NCBI GenBank assembly: GCA_933228895.1
Contig: OW121851.1
Coordinates: 128,759,624 to 128,823,623, forward strand
DNA from: Platycnemis pennipes
Lineage: Eukaryota; Arthropoda; Insecta; Odonata; Platycnemididae
Direction of reading: 5' to 3'
DNA: 64,000 nucleotides
Below the pieces are notes generated by a model. The model searched no databases. It had not been told where the DNA came from and saw only the letters and a program-made list of their open reading frames with translations. Of the stretch, positions 47,885 to 56,605 are shown one piece after another. A program made the translations under genes and the position numbers. Numbering within the stretch: position 1 is the first letter of the stretch; each line of letters opens with the position of its first letter.

Positions 47885-48975
47885 GTAATGAATGTTTGGA
47901 AAAAGAATAACTCTCCTCCCTGCACTTACTACATTAGGAACAATAAATTAATATATTTGCAATCCATTAAAAATCTTGGAATAACATTTGACACATGATA
48001 TTTCAGGGGGTAAACATATACGACAAATAATGTGTCAAGCTAATCGCAAATTGGGATTCATCAAAAGAGTACTGGGAAAATTTGACTATCATGGGAGAGA
48101 AATTAGATACTTTTATCTTATTAGACCACACTTGGAATATGCCACCAGATATGGGATCCTTATGCGATAGGCCGAAATAACGAACTTGAACGTGTGCAGC
48201 AAAGATCGGCAAGATTTGCGAAGGGACGGTACGATAACTACATTAGCGTAACCAGTTAAATGATAGACAGAATCTCTTAAATAAATTCCACGATAATATT
48301 TTCACTGATGAGGTTAAAAATGATCATAGAAGTACAGAAATGTATTGCAGAACTAACAGATGCAAAATGTTCTCCTTTCCTTGCATACAATTAGGGATAT
48401 GAATAGCTGTATATACGTTAAAGAGTATAGTTTTGCAAGTGTATGGACGGAGAGGCATGGATGATGACAGCAGCGGAGAATAAAATGTTGGAAGCATTCG
48501 AAATGTGGTGCTACAGAAGAATGACGAAGATAAAATGGATGGACCGAGTGACAAACGAAGAAGTGTTATGAAGAGTGGGAGAAAAGAGAAGTCTGCTGAA
48601 AAATCTAAGAAGAAGACGGGATAACTTAATCGGCCATATCTTAAGACAAGATGAAGACAATCGTTGAAGTACAAGTGGGTGGGAGGAATGGCAAAGGAAG
48701 GCCTTCAGTTAGATATATGGTACAAGTGATGAAGGATGTGAGAGAGAAGAAATACGTAAATATGAAGAGATAAGGCGATAGAAGAACTCAGTGGAGATGT
48801 GCGTCAAACCAGTCCGAGGATTGGTGACTAACGATGATTATGATGATGATGAGCGGTTATCATATGTAGTTGCATGCTGATATAAGGACTTGAAGCTAAC
48901 TCAACTGACAGCATGTTTATGCATGCTTGCTTTGCTATTTTAATATTTTTAAAAAATTTTAAGATTAGACTGGTA
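47885..48975 (+). mobile_element. LINE A fragment, split by an RTE insertion
   Basis: The first part, 47885-48440, runs from AATGTTTGGAAAAAGAATAA through decayed C-terminal coding sequence (frame 47988-48170 keeps KLGFIKRVLGKFD). The second part, 48853-48975, continues with GTAGTTGCATGCTGATATAA and ACAGCATGTTTATGCATGC of the 3' UTR. The RTE fragment 48441-48852 lies between. The distal stem-loop is missing because the copy abuts a minus-strand A fragment at about 48980. Confidence 0.7.
48441..48852 (+). mobile_element. RTE-type LINE 3' fragment nested in LINE A
   Basis: Begins near GGACGGAGAGGCATGGATGA and follows the RTE C-terminal pattern (CAGCGGAGAATAAAATG, AAGAAGACGGGATAACTTAA, GTGCGTCAAACCAGTC), ending in a TGATTATGATGATGATGA tail. 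Several frameshifts and stops are present; no ORF survives. The surrounding A sequence continues on both sides. Confidence 0.75.
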
Positions 48976-49222
48976 TACACATTCCACGTTTGTTAATTTA
49001 TTATTCCATATTTACTAAGTACTAGGAGGAGAACTATTCTTTTTCCAAAAAGTCATTACCACATACTTTTAAAAATTTTATTCCAACTGCCAATTATCAT
49101 ACCAGTTTTCAATTGCTTGTAGGTCATCATTCAAAGAGTTTTTTCGTTTGGACTTGCAATTTCCCTGTACCCTACTGCGTCATGGTAAAATAGACGAGGC
49201 TTACATCTACATCTACATAATA

Positions 49223-49255
49223 CCCTGCAAGCCACCACAAGGGTGTGTGGCAGGG
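49223..49255 (-). repeat. conserved LINE 3' stem-loop (type example)
   Basis: CCCTGC (49223-49228) pairs with GCAGGG (49250-49255), and CACC (49233-49236) with GGTG (49242-49245). The same fold, with compensating or tolerated changes in the loop (ACAA, ATAA, GCGA), ends the family A and B copies near 10.13, 33.95, 36.79, 40.63, 41.95, 43.83, 46.05, 56.14, 56.35, 60.37, 62.71, 63.3 and 63.91 kb. A TAGATG-type microsatellite tail follows it. It is probably the recognition structure for the LINE reverse transcriptase. Confidence 0.65.
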
Positions 49256-49591
49256 GGTGATTGCTCACCAAACATGCACTACATATCATGCATAAAAAAG
49301 GAATAGCATTAATATAGTAGTCAGAACTACACTATTTAAAAAAGATAGAAATTGCAAAGCAAACATGCAAAAACATTCTGTTAGTAGGGTTAGCTTTAAG
49401 TAAGGTAAAGGCGCCAAATTCCGTCCCCGTGCCTAATTTCGTCCCCCCAAGGTTTTCTGTTCTGACGAAAGGGGCGCCATCGGTGATATTTATCGTTAGT
49501 TGTGCTCATGGCCACCAGTTAGTACTGAAAGTTTCATGCGTCTAGTCGGCTGCGTTCCCCTTTGAGAAAACTTATTCTGATTTTTGGAATG

Positions 49592-49847
49592 GTGAGTTGT
49601 CGAAATACTATTTGTAAGTGCTCTTTCCGAATAACTTTTAATGTGTTTATTTAGCTGCATTTTGCATATTTGTTTAGGGTAAGCTATAAACTGAATGATC
49701 TGAGCGTTTTACCGTGTTTGGTTCACTTCACGTGGTGTAGGAAACGTCCATATTGGCAAGTGGAATGTTCCTATTTTCGTCCCCCCATCTGTTCATAATT
49801 CCGTCCAGGGGACGAAATTTAGAACAAATATTTTTATTTTGTTTTAG
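49592..49847 (+). promoter_or_regulatory. candidate 5'-UTR intron of the transposase gene
   Basis: G|GTGAGT (GT at 49592) and a pyrimidine-rich TTTTATTTTGTTTTAG ending at 49847, immediately before the ATG, resemble splice donor and acceptor sites. If used, the intron would remove the inner CGTCCCC repeats and place the ATG at the start of exon 2. This is inferred from consensus matches only. Confidence 0.3.
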
Positions 49848-51181
49848 ATGCCACCTAGGAAGAAGTGGGACAGAGAGGCGATGAAATCGGCAATAAGTGC
49901 GGTGAGAAACAAGGAAATGGGATATAAAGCTGCGAGTAAGACATTTAGTGTGCCTAGGGCAACTCTTAAGGATTACACAAAGAAAGGACAAGGTAAAGGT
50001 GCTGATGAGTTAATTGGAAAAGCTATCGGTAGAAAACCAGTTTTTTCACGTGAGTTAGAGGCTGAGTTAGTGACTTATTGTAAGGACATGGAGAACCATT
50101 ACTATGGCCTTACTCTGAATGATCTTAGGCGAATGGCCTTTCAGCTTCCTATTCGCAACAATGTTGCTCACCCATTTTCGGTCGGGAAAAAAACAGCTGG
50201 ACGAAAGTGGTTGCGTCTGTTTCTCCAGAGACATCCCACACTTTCTACACGAATCGTTATCACTAGCTAGGGTACAAGGTTTCAACGAGGAAAGTGTTAA
50301 GCTCTTTTTCTCTATTTTGAAGCCCGAGTTGGAGAAAATACAATTTAATCCAGTTAAAGTGTTCAACGTCGATGAGACCGGCATCACAGTGGTACAACAC
50401 AAAGTAAGAAAGATTGTTGCTATGATAGGGAAGAAGTCTGTGCACGAACTGTCGTCTGCAGAGAGAGGTGCACTAGTCACGGTTGTTATGTGCATGTCGG
50501 CATCAGGTACATTTGTGCCTCCTCTTATGATTTTTACCAGAAAGATGATGAAGAACGAACTCATGGATGAAGCTCCACCTGGGTCAATTGGAGCAGCGAA
50601 TGAGTCTGGGTGGATAACGAGTGATCTTTTTGAAAAATGGTTTCGGCATTTCATTTCAATTGTAAAGCCATCAAAGGAAGATCCTATTGTGTTGATAATG
50701 GACGGACACTATTCACATTCTCGCAATATGAATCTTATTAACATTGCTCGTGATAATGGTGTTTCCATAGTCTGCTTGCCTCCTCACTCCACTTCAAAAC
50801 TGCAGCCTCTCGATGTGTCGTTCATGTTTCCTTTTAAAACATCTTATGCGCAGGCAATAGAAAATAGGCTTTCTAACCATCCTGGCAGGATTGTTGGTAA
50901 CTTGCAGATTGCACAGCTTTTCAATGAAGCCTATGAAAAGGCAGCAGTCGTAAAAACTGCCAGTGACTCTGATGACGACTGTGATGTCCCATACCAAGAT
51001 TCAAGTGAAAGCGAGAATAATGAAGATGATGCGGAGTGCCCCATTTGCCTAAAACTTTTTTCTCAAGACAATCATGGGGGAAAATGGGTGCGTTGCATTC
51101 AATGTTCCTTGTGGCGACACGAAATGTGCTCTAGAGCAAAGAACAAAAAAATTCACTTGCGACTCTTGTTTGGAAGGGTAA
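49848..51181 (+). pseudogene. pogo/Tigger-like transposase with PHD-like finger, two frameshifts
   Basis: The enzyme cuts and joins transposon ends at TA sites. The N-terminal frame (49848-50270) begins MPPRKKWDREAMKSAISAVR and has a pipsqueak-type helix-turn-helix (AASKTFSVPRATLKDYTKKG), then a CENP-B-like second DNA-binding region (KKTAGRKWLRLFLQRHPTLS). A one-base frameshift near 50240-50250 moves to the frame ending at 51234, with catalytic Asp in VFNVDETG (codon 50371), LIMDGHYSH (50701) and LQPLDV (50812). The C-terminus has CPIC, CIQC and HEMC. In an A7 run (51145-51151) another shift restores FTCDSCLEG and a stop at 51179-51181, completing a C4HC3 finger. Two small lesions suggest a fairly young insertion. 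Confidence 0.88.
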
Positions 51182-51571
51182 CAAATAATATTACAGTTAC
51201 TAAAAAGTATTTTTTGTGCAAAAATGAACGTTAACATATATAAACAAATATTGTAACATGTCTTTATTATAATTACCTTGTTTTTAAACTGTTAATACCT
51301 TTTCTACAAGATGTATTGGTAGGGGACGAAAATAGGACCACTTTTTCAATTTTGGTAAAAGTACATTGTTTTTTGAACTTTTTTCTTTAAAGATAACAAA
51401 TCGCTTCTGATATTATTTGAGCTAAATATCATGTGTAGGCTTAGTTGGTGGTATTATGTAATTTTTTGGGGAATGATTGATTTAAAAATATTATATCCAG
51501 AGGCCAAAAACAGACTGGGGGACGAAATTTGGCGCCTTTACCATACTCATACCAAAATGCAGCTACCAATG

Positions 51572-53083
51572 CTATTCATTGCTACTCTCCGATAGGACAT
51601 ATTTACCGTTATTCGTATCTCTTATTGTGCGAGGGAAAAAGGACATTTTGAATCTGTCAGTTCGGCAATCAATTTCTCTAACTTTATGATTATGGTCCAG
51701 TCTGCCATAGTAAGTTGGGGTTCGTAAAATATTTTTAACATCATCACTGAAAATATTGCCTTGGAATTTGTTTAAGAGATTAAGTCTAAATTTCAACCTG
51801 CGATCTGACAATGATTCCCATTTCAATTCATTTAATAGACTGGTTACGCTAATATAATTATCGTATCGTCCCTTTACAAATCTTGCCGATCTTCGCTGCA
51901 CACGTTCAAGTACATTACTTAGACCGATTTCGTAGGGATCCCATACACTGGCAGCATATTCCAAATGAGGTCTAACAAGGGAAGAGTAGCTGATTTCTCG
52001 TACATGATCGTCACATTTACCCAATACTCTTTTAATGAAACCCAGTTTGCGATTCGCTTGACCCATTATTTCACGAATGTGTTTACCCCAGGAAAGATCA
52101 TTTGTCAGTCTTATTCCAAGATATTTAATGGATTCCACGTTTGTTAATTCATTATTACTTATTTTGTAAGTGGTAGGAGGAGAGCTATTCTTATTCCAAA
52201 AATTCATTACAAGACATTTCTTAAAGTTTAATTCTAACTGCCATGTATCACACCAAGTTTCAATTGCTTGTAGGTCAATATTTAAATATTCTTTATCGTT
52301 CAGGCATAGAATTTCCATGTACACTACTGCGTCATCGGCAAATAGACGAAGCTTACTTTTTACCACCTTTAGGATATCATTAATATACAAAAGGAATAGG
52401 AGTGGACCTATCACACTACCTTGTGGGACACCCGAAGTGACTTTAATTGCCGGTGAGGAAACACCGTCCAAAACAACCCTTTGAACCCGATCATGCAGAA
52501 AATCATTAATCCATGATATAATGTTACTGTCTAACCCATAAGATTTTAACTTCAAAATTAGTTTGCTGTGAGAAACCTTGTCAAAAGGCTTCTTGAAGTC
52601 GAGAAATATAGCATCCACTGGAATATTATTTTCGCCAGAAACTAAAATATCGTGGGAAAAGAGAGCAAGTTGAGTTTCACACGATCTGCTCTTTCGGAAG
52701 CCATGCTGGACATTGGACAATAAATTCTGGCTATCTAGGTGTCCCATGACTGAACTGACAATTATATGTTCTAGGACCTTGCATGAAATGGATGTGAGGG
52801 ATATAGGTCTGTAGTTAGATGGCTGCTCCCTATCGCCACTTTTAAAAATGGGTGTTACATCGGCTGCTTTCCAGTCCATCGGTACGACGTGTTCGGTCAG
52901 GGATTTATTAAATACTATTTCAAGGTAGGGGGAAATTTCGGAGGCTAACGCTTTATATACGCGGGAGGGAATTTGATCAGGGCCAGGAGATTTGTTGGGG
53001 CTTATATCTTTAAGTAATTTTTCAATACCATTACAGGAAATGTTAATTGGTTGCATCAACCGCTGAAAGAGGCCAGGTAACAC
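51572..53083 (-). CDS. LINE A ORF2 reverse transcriptase and C-terminal region, 503-codon open frame
   Basis: The enzyme copies LINE RNA onto nicked DNA. Visible motifs: SPGPDQIPSRVY (residues ~32-43), YRPISLTSISCKVLE (~92-105), QHGFRKSRSCETQL (~127-140), motif A FLDFKKPFDKVSH (~160-172), SGVPQGSVIGPLLFLLYIND (~217-236) and FADD (248-251). Most LINEs have YADD in the last and SKAFD in motif A, so Phe and Lys/Pro are changes here. A C-terminal region without RNase H follows (YLGIRLTNDLSWGKHIREIM to EIDCRTDRFKMSFFPRTIRD). The Met at 53083 is only the first Met after a frameshift at about 53131; the true ORF continues upstream in another frame. Confidence 0.88.
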   Translation of the reverse strand: MLPGLFQRLMQPINISCNGIEKLLKDISPNKSPGPDQIPSRVYKALASEISPYLEIVFNKSLTEHVVPMDWKAADVTPIFKSGDREQPSNYRPISLTSISCKVLEHIIVSSVMGHLDSQNLLSNVQHGFRKSRSCETQLALFSHDILVSGENNIPVDAIFLDFKKPFDKVSHSKLILKLKSYGLDSNIISWINDFLHDRVQRVVLDGVSSPAIKVTSGVPQGSVIGPLLFLLYINDILKVVKSKLRLFADDAVVYMEILCLNDKEYLNIDLQAIETWCDTWQLELNFKKCLVMNFWNKNSSPPTTYKISNNELTNVESIKYLGIRLTNDLSWGKHIREIMGQANRKLGFIKRVLGKCDDHVREISYSSLVRPHLEYAASVWDPYEIGLSNVLERVQRRSARFVKGRYDNYISVTSLLNELKWESLSDRRLKFRLNLLNKFQGNIFSDDVKNILRTPTYYGRLDHNHKVREIDCRTDRFKMSFFPRTIRDTNNGKYVLSESSNE

Positions 53084-53119
53084 GACAGTTGAATCCCCGG
53101 ATGGTGGGTTAAAAACGGT

Positions 53120-54066
53120 TTGGAAGAAGGATTTAGCAAGTTAACTTTGTCGAGTGTGTTTGTGGTCATTTCACCTCTATCATTTTTAAGTGAATGGACG
53201 GCAGACTTATGGCCTTGCACTTCCCTTACGTACGACCAGAAGACTTTTGGATTTTCTTTCAATTGTTCCCCAAGTGTTTTTCTTTTGAATTCTGCAAATG
53301 CATTACTAAGGGCTGTCTTTGCAGTGGATTTTGAAATTTTATATTTTTCAATAATTACATTACACTCATCAGTGGGCATATGTGTACTAATTCTTTTCAT
53401 TTTAGTATGACATATTTGCTGCCGTCTCAGGGATTTTCTCACTTCGGCATTGTACCACCTAGGTTCAGTGCTTTCTTTTTTTAATGTACTAGGGATAAAT
53501 CTGTTGATCCCAGAGCGCATGATATTAATGAACGACTTCCATGAATCGTTGGTACATACCTTTATGGAATACTTTTTGAAATCCGATAAGGAATCTCTTG
53601 AATAAAATTTAAAGTTAGCAAAGTCTGCTCTTTTAAAAATGTAAATCTTTCTTTTTTGTTTAAAATTTTTATCTAAAGATAGCGAGAGTTTTGCAGTTAT
53701 AACTCTGTGTTCACTGATTCCATCAACCGTGTCAATCATTGTCACATGTTGTGGGATATTGGTTGCCAGTAAATCAAGAGTGTTGTCCCCTCTATTAGTT
53801 GCTGTAGCTAATTGTGTCAGGGAGTTATTGGAGAAAACATCTAATAGAGTCTCGCAGATGTCTTTGTCCCTTCCTCCAGCTTTGAAGCAGTATGTTCTCC
53901 AGTCTATTGATGGTGCATTGAAATCTCCACCTATTATTATATTACGTTCGCTGTTACGGGACGTTATAGTATTTATCTGGTTTCCCAGTTCTAATAATGA
54001 CTCAACATCAGTGTTTGGGGGCCTATAGAAGGCGCAGACAGATACTGATCTGGATTTAGGGCATGT
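53120..54066 (-). pseudogene. LINE A ORF2 endonuclease C-terminal half and linker
   Basis: The minus frame is open from about 54066 to the frameshift: SVCAFYRPPNTDVESLLELG, then GGDFNAPSIDW (endonuclease/exonuclease/phosphatase fold, ~53899-53935), LDLLATN and DGISEHRVI (the usual SDH motif appears as SEHR, ~53700-53720), then a basic linker and KENPKVFWSYVREVQGHKSA. Compared with the copy at 38.8 kb one A is missing in GGAAGAAGGATTTAGC (about 53131), which throws the frame before the reverse transcriptase. The N-terminal half of the endonuclease is absent (5' truncation at 54088). Confidence 0.85.
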
Positions 54067-54111
54067 TAATGAACACCAAACACATTCTAAGCTTACTTTT
54101 TACCACCTTAT

Positions 54112-55365
54112 TAATAGTTCGTTGGTATATAAGGGATCACTTCAAAGGGTGTCGGCAATCTGGGGGTCGAATGTCCTAATTGTCAGAGGAGATTCTGAGG
54201 TCTATTACTCCAAATGATGGGATAACATCGTATGATTTCTAATTTCTTCCTAATACCGAAGAGCGGGATGCCAAGAGGAGAGAATATCTACCCGTGATAC
54301 ATGTGTAGCCAGATGGACGCGACACTGACCTGACGACACTAAAATTGAAGATTTTGTGCAAGAAATTGAGGATTACAATAAAATAACAAACAGTTCCATA
54401 TACTAAATGCTTCATTTGGTTAGGTAACAGGAGAAAAATTGAAAGAACCAACATTTTAAATCTATTCTCTTTTATGTATGCTTACGAAATGAGAGACGGG
54501 ATTTGCTGGAACGGAATACACCAGCTGAAACGCTCAAAGAAATCAACGACTGCGGAAGGTAGCTAAGCCATCACGGTCAGAATCTTGGGGAAAAATCTCT
54601 GGGAGACGCGCAAGTAATGAATGAAATCCAGCGGCGTTATCTCCGACTATAGCAAGGTCACCGGACCACCCAGGTCAAAAGAGAGCCCAGGGAGCAAATC
54701 ATAAATAGCCCACCCGGTGGAACGGAAGTCCGTTTTTGAATAAGGAAGTTCAAGTCAAAATATAGTGAAATCGGTACATCGTGTAATGAGAAAGCAATTT
54801 TCCACGAAGATACGGGTTCTAATACAATCCCGGATCCAATGTACTACACTGAAATTGCACTACATAGGAATGATGCAATTACATTGACACCCGGTCGGTA
54901 TTAAAATCTTAATCATGGTGGAAAATTGCTTTCTTATACGGTCCTTCACGAAGTCACTCTTCTCATGGCCTCGCCATGGCTCTCGACAGTGCTGCCGCCC
55001 CAGTGATTGCATATCGTAAATAAAGTCTCTCACGGGAAGCCTCGGACGCGAGATTCCAGCGCTAACGACATAGCGCCCCTCAAGATAAACATGTCGCCCT
55101 CTATCACCGAGAAAATGAAAACACTCCCATGCGACAACAATGATCCCAAACGCAAGCGATAAAAGACATGGCTGGACAAGGAGCCTTAGGCTGCCCCGAT
55201 CCAGAGTCATGCGAGAAAATTTAATGAGTAATTAAAATTCTAGTTATAAAAAGTCAACGCTCATGATCAGAAAATAAAGAGAGCTATGAACAAGTGCAGT
55301 ACTCCTGGTTGTGAGGGATATTCCCGGGGGACACGTATTACGCACCTGGGGTTTTAAATCGTTAT
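54112..55365. other. unassigned stretch with a 116-codon ORF
   Basis: A minus frame at 54860-55210 encodes 116 residues with a hydrophobic stretch near the N-terminus (LSLAFGIIVVAW) and an Arg-rich middle. It is moderately GC-rich and matches no family I know; it could be an exon, a repeat fragment or chance. GAAAGCAATTTTCCAC occurs in opposite orientations at 54790-54805 and about 54920-54935. Confidence 0.25.
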
Positions 55366-56185
55366 TTGGTTAAAAAAAAATCTTTATCTTGGAATAAGAA
55401 TGACACATGAACTTTCATGGGGCAAACGCATACGTGAAACAATGGGTCAAGGTAATCGTAGACTGGGATTCACCAAAAAGGAAATGGGTAAATGCGATGA
55501 AAATGAACGAGAAATCAGCTTCTTTTCCCTTGTTAGACCTCATTTGAAATATGCTCCCAGTGTATGGGATCCCTACGAAATCTGTCTCAATAACGAGCTT
55601 GAACGTGTGCAGCGAAGATCGGCAAGATTTGTAAAGGGACGGTACGATAACCTTATTAGCGTGACCAGTCTATTAAATAAATTAAATTGGGAATCATTGT
55701 CAGATCGCAGGTTGAAATTTAGACTTAATCTCTTAAATAAATTCCAAGATCATATTTTCAGTTATGATGTTAAAAATATTTTGCGGACCCCAACTTACAA
55801 TGGTAGACTGGACCATAATTAAAAAACCAGAGAAATTGATTGCCGAACTGACAGATTCAAAATGTCCTTTTTCCCTCGTACAATTAGGGATATGAATAGC
55901 GATAAATATGTCCAATACGAGTGATTGAATCCATAGCATAGGTAGTTGCATGTTAGTGTAAGGACTTGAAGGTAACCCAACTAACGGCACGTTTTTGCAT
56001 GCGTAGTTTGCTATTTTTACCTTTTTAAATATTGCAGTTTAGACTAATATATTAATACTAATCCTTTTAATGTATCCTTTTATGTAGTACTAATCCTTTT
56101 ATGTAGTGCATGTTTGGTGAGAATTCACCCCCTGCCACACACGTTTGTGGTGGATTGCTGGATAGTATGTAGATAGATACAGATA
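55366..56185 (+). mobile_element. LINE A 3' fragment, leader-bearing subfamily, copy 2
   Basis: The frame 55400-55822 reads ELSWGKRIRETMGQGNRRLG, VWDPYEICLNNELERVQRRS and LNLLNKFQDHIFSYDVKNIL. It shares the leader GTTATTTGGTTAAAAAAA and the ETMGQGNRRLGF variant with the copy at 39.87-40.67 kb, while flanks further upstream are unrelated. A duplicated CTAATCCTTTTATGTA segment lies near 56060-56105. The stem-loop and a GTAGATAGATACAGATAGAT tail end it. Confidence 0.85.
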
Positions 56186-56316
56186 GATCTTCTCTGTCGT
56201 TTCCTGACCAACAGTTTTGAACTTTAAAATTTTCACAAATGTTCACTCATTTTCCCGTTTACAGGGAGGATAATGCAGAAGGTTGAGCTAAAGGTGGAAT
56301 AGTCTAATTGTAACCA

Positions 56317-56605
56317 ACTACATCTATATATACATAATAACCCACCATAAAGGTGTGTGGCAGGGAGGGAATTCACACGAAACGTGCATTAATATCATAC
56401 ATAAAAGGGATTAGTGATAATATTCTAGTCTAAGCTTCACAATGAAAAAATGGTAAAATAGCAAAACAAGCACACCATAACATGCCATAGATAGGTTAGC
56501 TTAAGTTCCTTTTACCAACATGCTTTGACCGTTGCTTATTGATAGACTTATATTTATACTATGGGATATATTTACAGCTATTCATATACCTAACTGTACG
56601 AGTAA
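56317..56605 (-). mobile_element. LINE A 3' UTR fragment, diverged
   Basis: Minus orientation: CATCTATATATACATAATA tail, GGTGTGTGGCAGGGAGGG stem-loop, then 3' UTR blocks (TAGGTTAGCTTAAGTTCC, TACGAGTAATTGTA). More diverged than the other copies, hence older. Confidence 0.7.

Larger units (their letters stand above)
49403..51543 (+). mobile_element. pogo/Tigger-like DNA transposon, TA-flanked
   Basis: 2,141 bp with terminal inverted repeats of about 25 bp (one mismatch) starting GGTAAAGGCGCCAAATT, and TA on each side (49401-49402 and 51544-51545). A second inverted pair, TCCTATTTTCGTCCCC, lies inside (49769-49784 and 51322-51337), and more TTTCGTCCCC-type words occur near both ends. The single gene is the transposase. 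The insertion site is the 3' UTR of a LINE A copy. TA duplication, transposase type and termini agree on the Tc1/mariner-pogo superfamily. Confidence 0.9.
49204..54088 (-). mobile_element. longest LINE A copy, interrupted by a pogo-like transposon
   Basis: Excluding the pogo-like insert (49403-51543 plus one TA), about 2.74 kb remain: partial endonuclease, linker, reverse transcriptase, C-terminal region, 3' UTR, stem-loop at 49223-49255 and CATCTACATCTAC tail. The 5' end is truncated inside the endonuclease. The pogo-like element lies in the 3' UTR, where other copies read GTTAGCTTTAAGTCCTTATA without interruption. It best represents the family in this window. Confidence 0.85.
48976..54111 (-). 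mobile_element. older LINE A remnant carrying a three-level nest
   Basis: 48980-49203 is a minus-strand internal A fragment (from ATTCCACGTTTGTTAAT to AAAATAGACGAGGCTTA). Its continuation, AAGCTTACTTTTTACCACC, is stranded 4.9 kb away at 54089-54111. The gap is a younger A copy (49204-54088). AGGCTTA (49197-49203) and AAGCTTA (54089-54095) look like a 7-bp target duplication with one change. Confidence 0.7.

Noticed and set aside
54089..54111. A chimeric template-switch end of the LINE A copy
   Set aside because: The 23-bp match to the reverse transcriptase region is better explained as the stranded remainder of the older LINE A copy, since it exactly continues the fragment ending at 49203.
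54860..55210. A 116-codon frame with a hydrophobic N-terminal stretch as a secreted or membrane protein
   Set aside because: The hydrophobic stretch alone is weak evidence; no family match and it sits in DNA surrounded by repeats. Kept only as unassigned.
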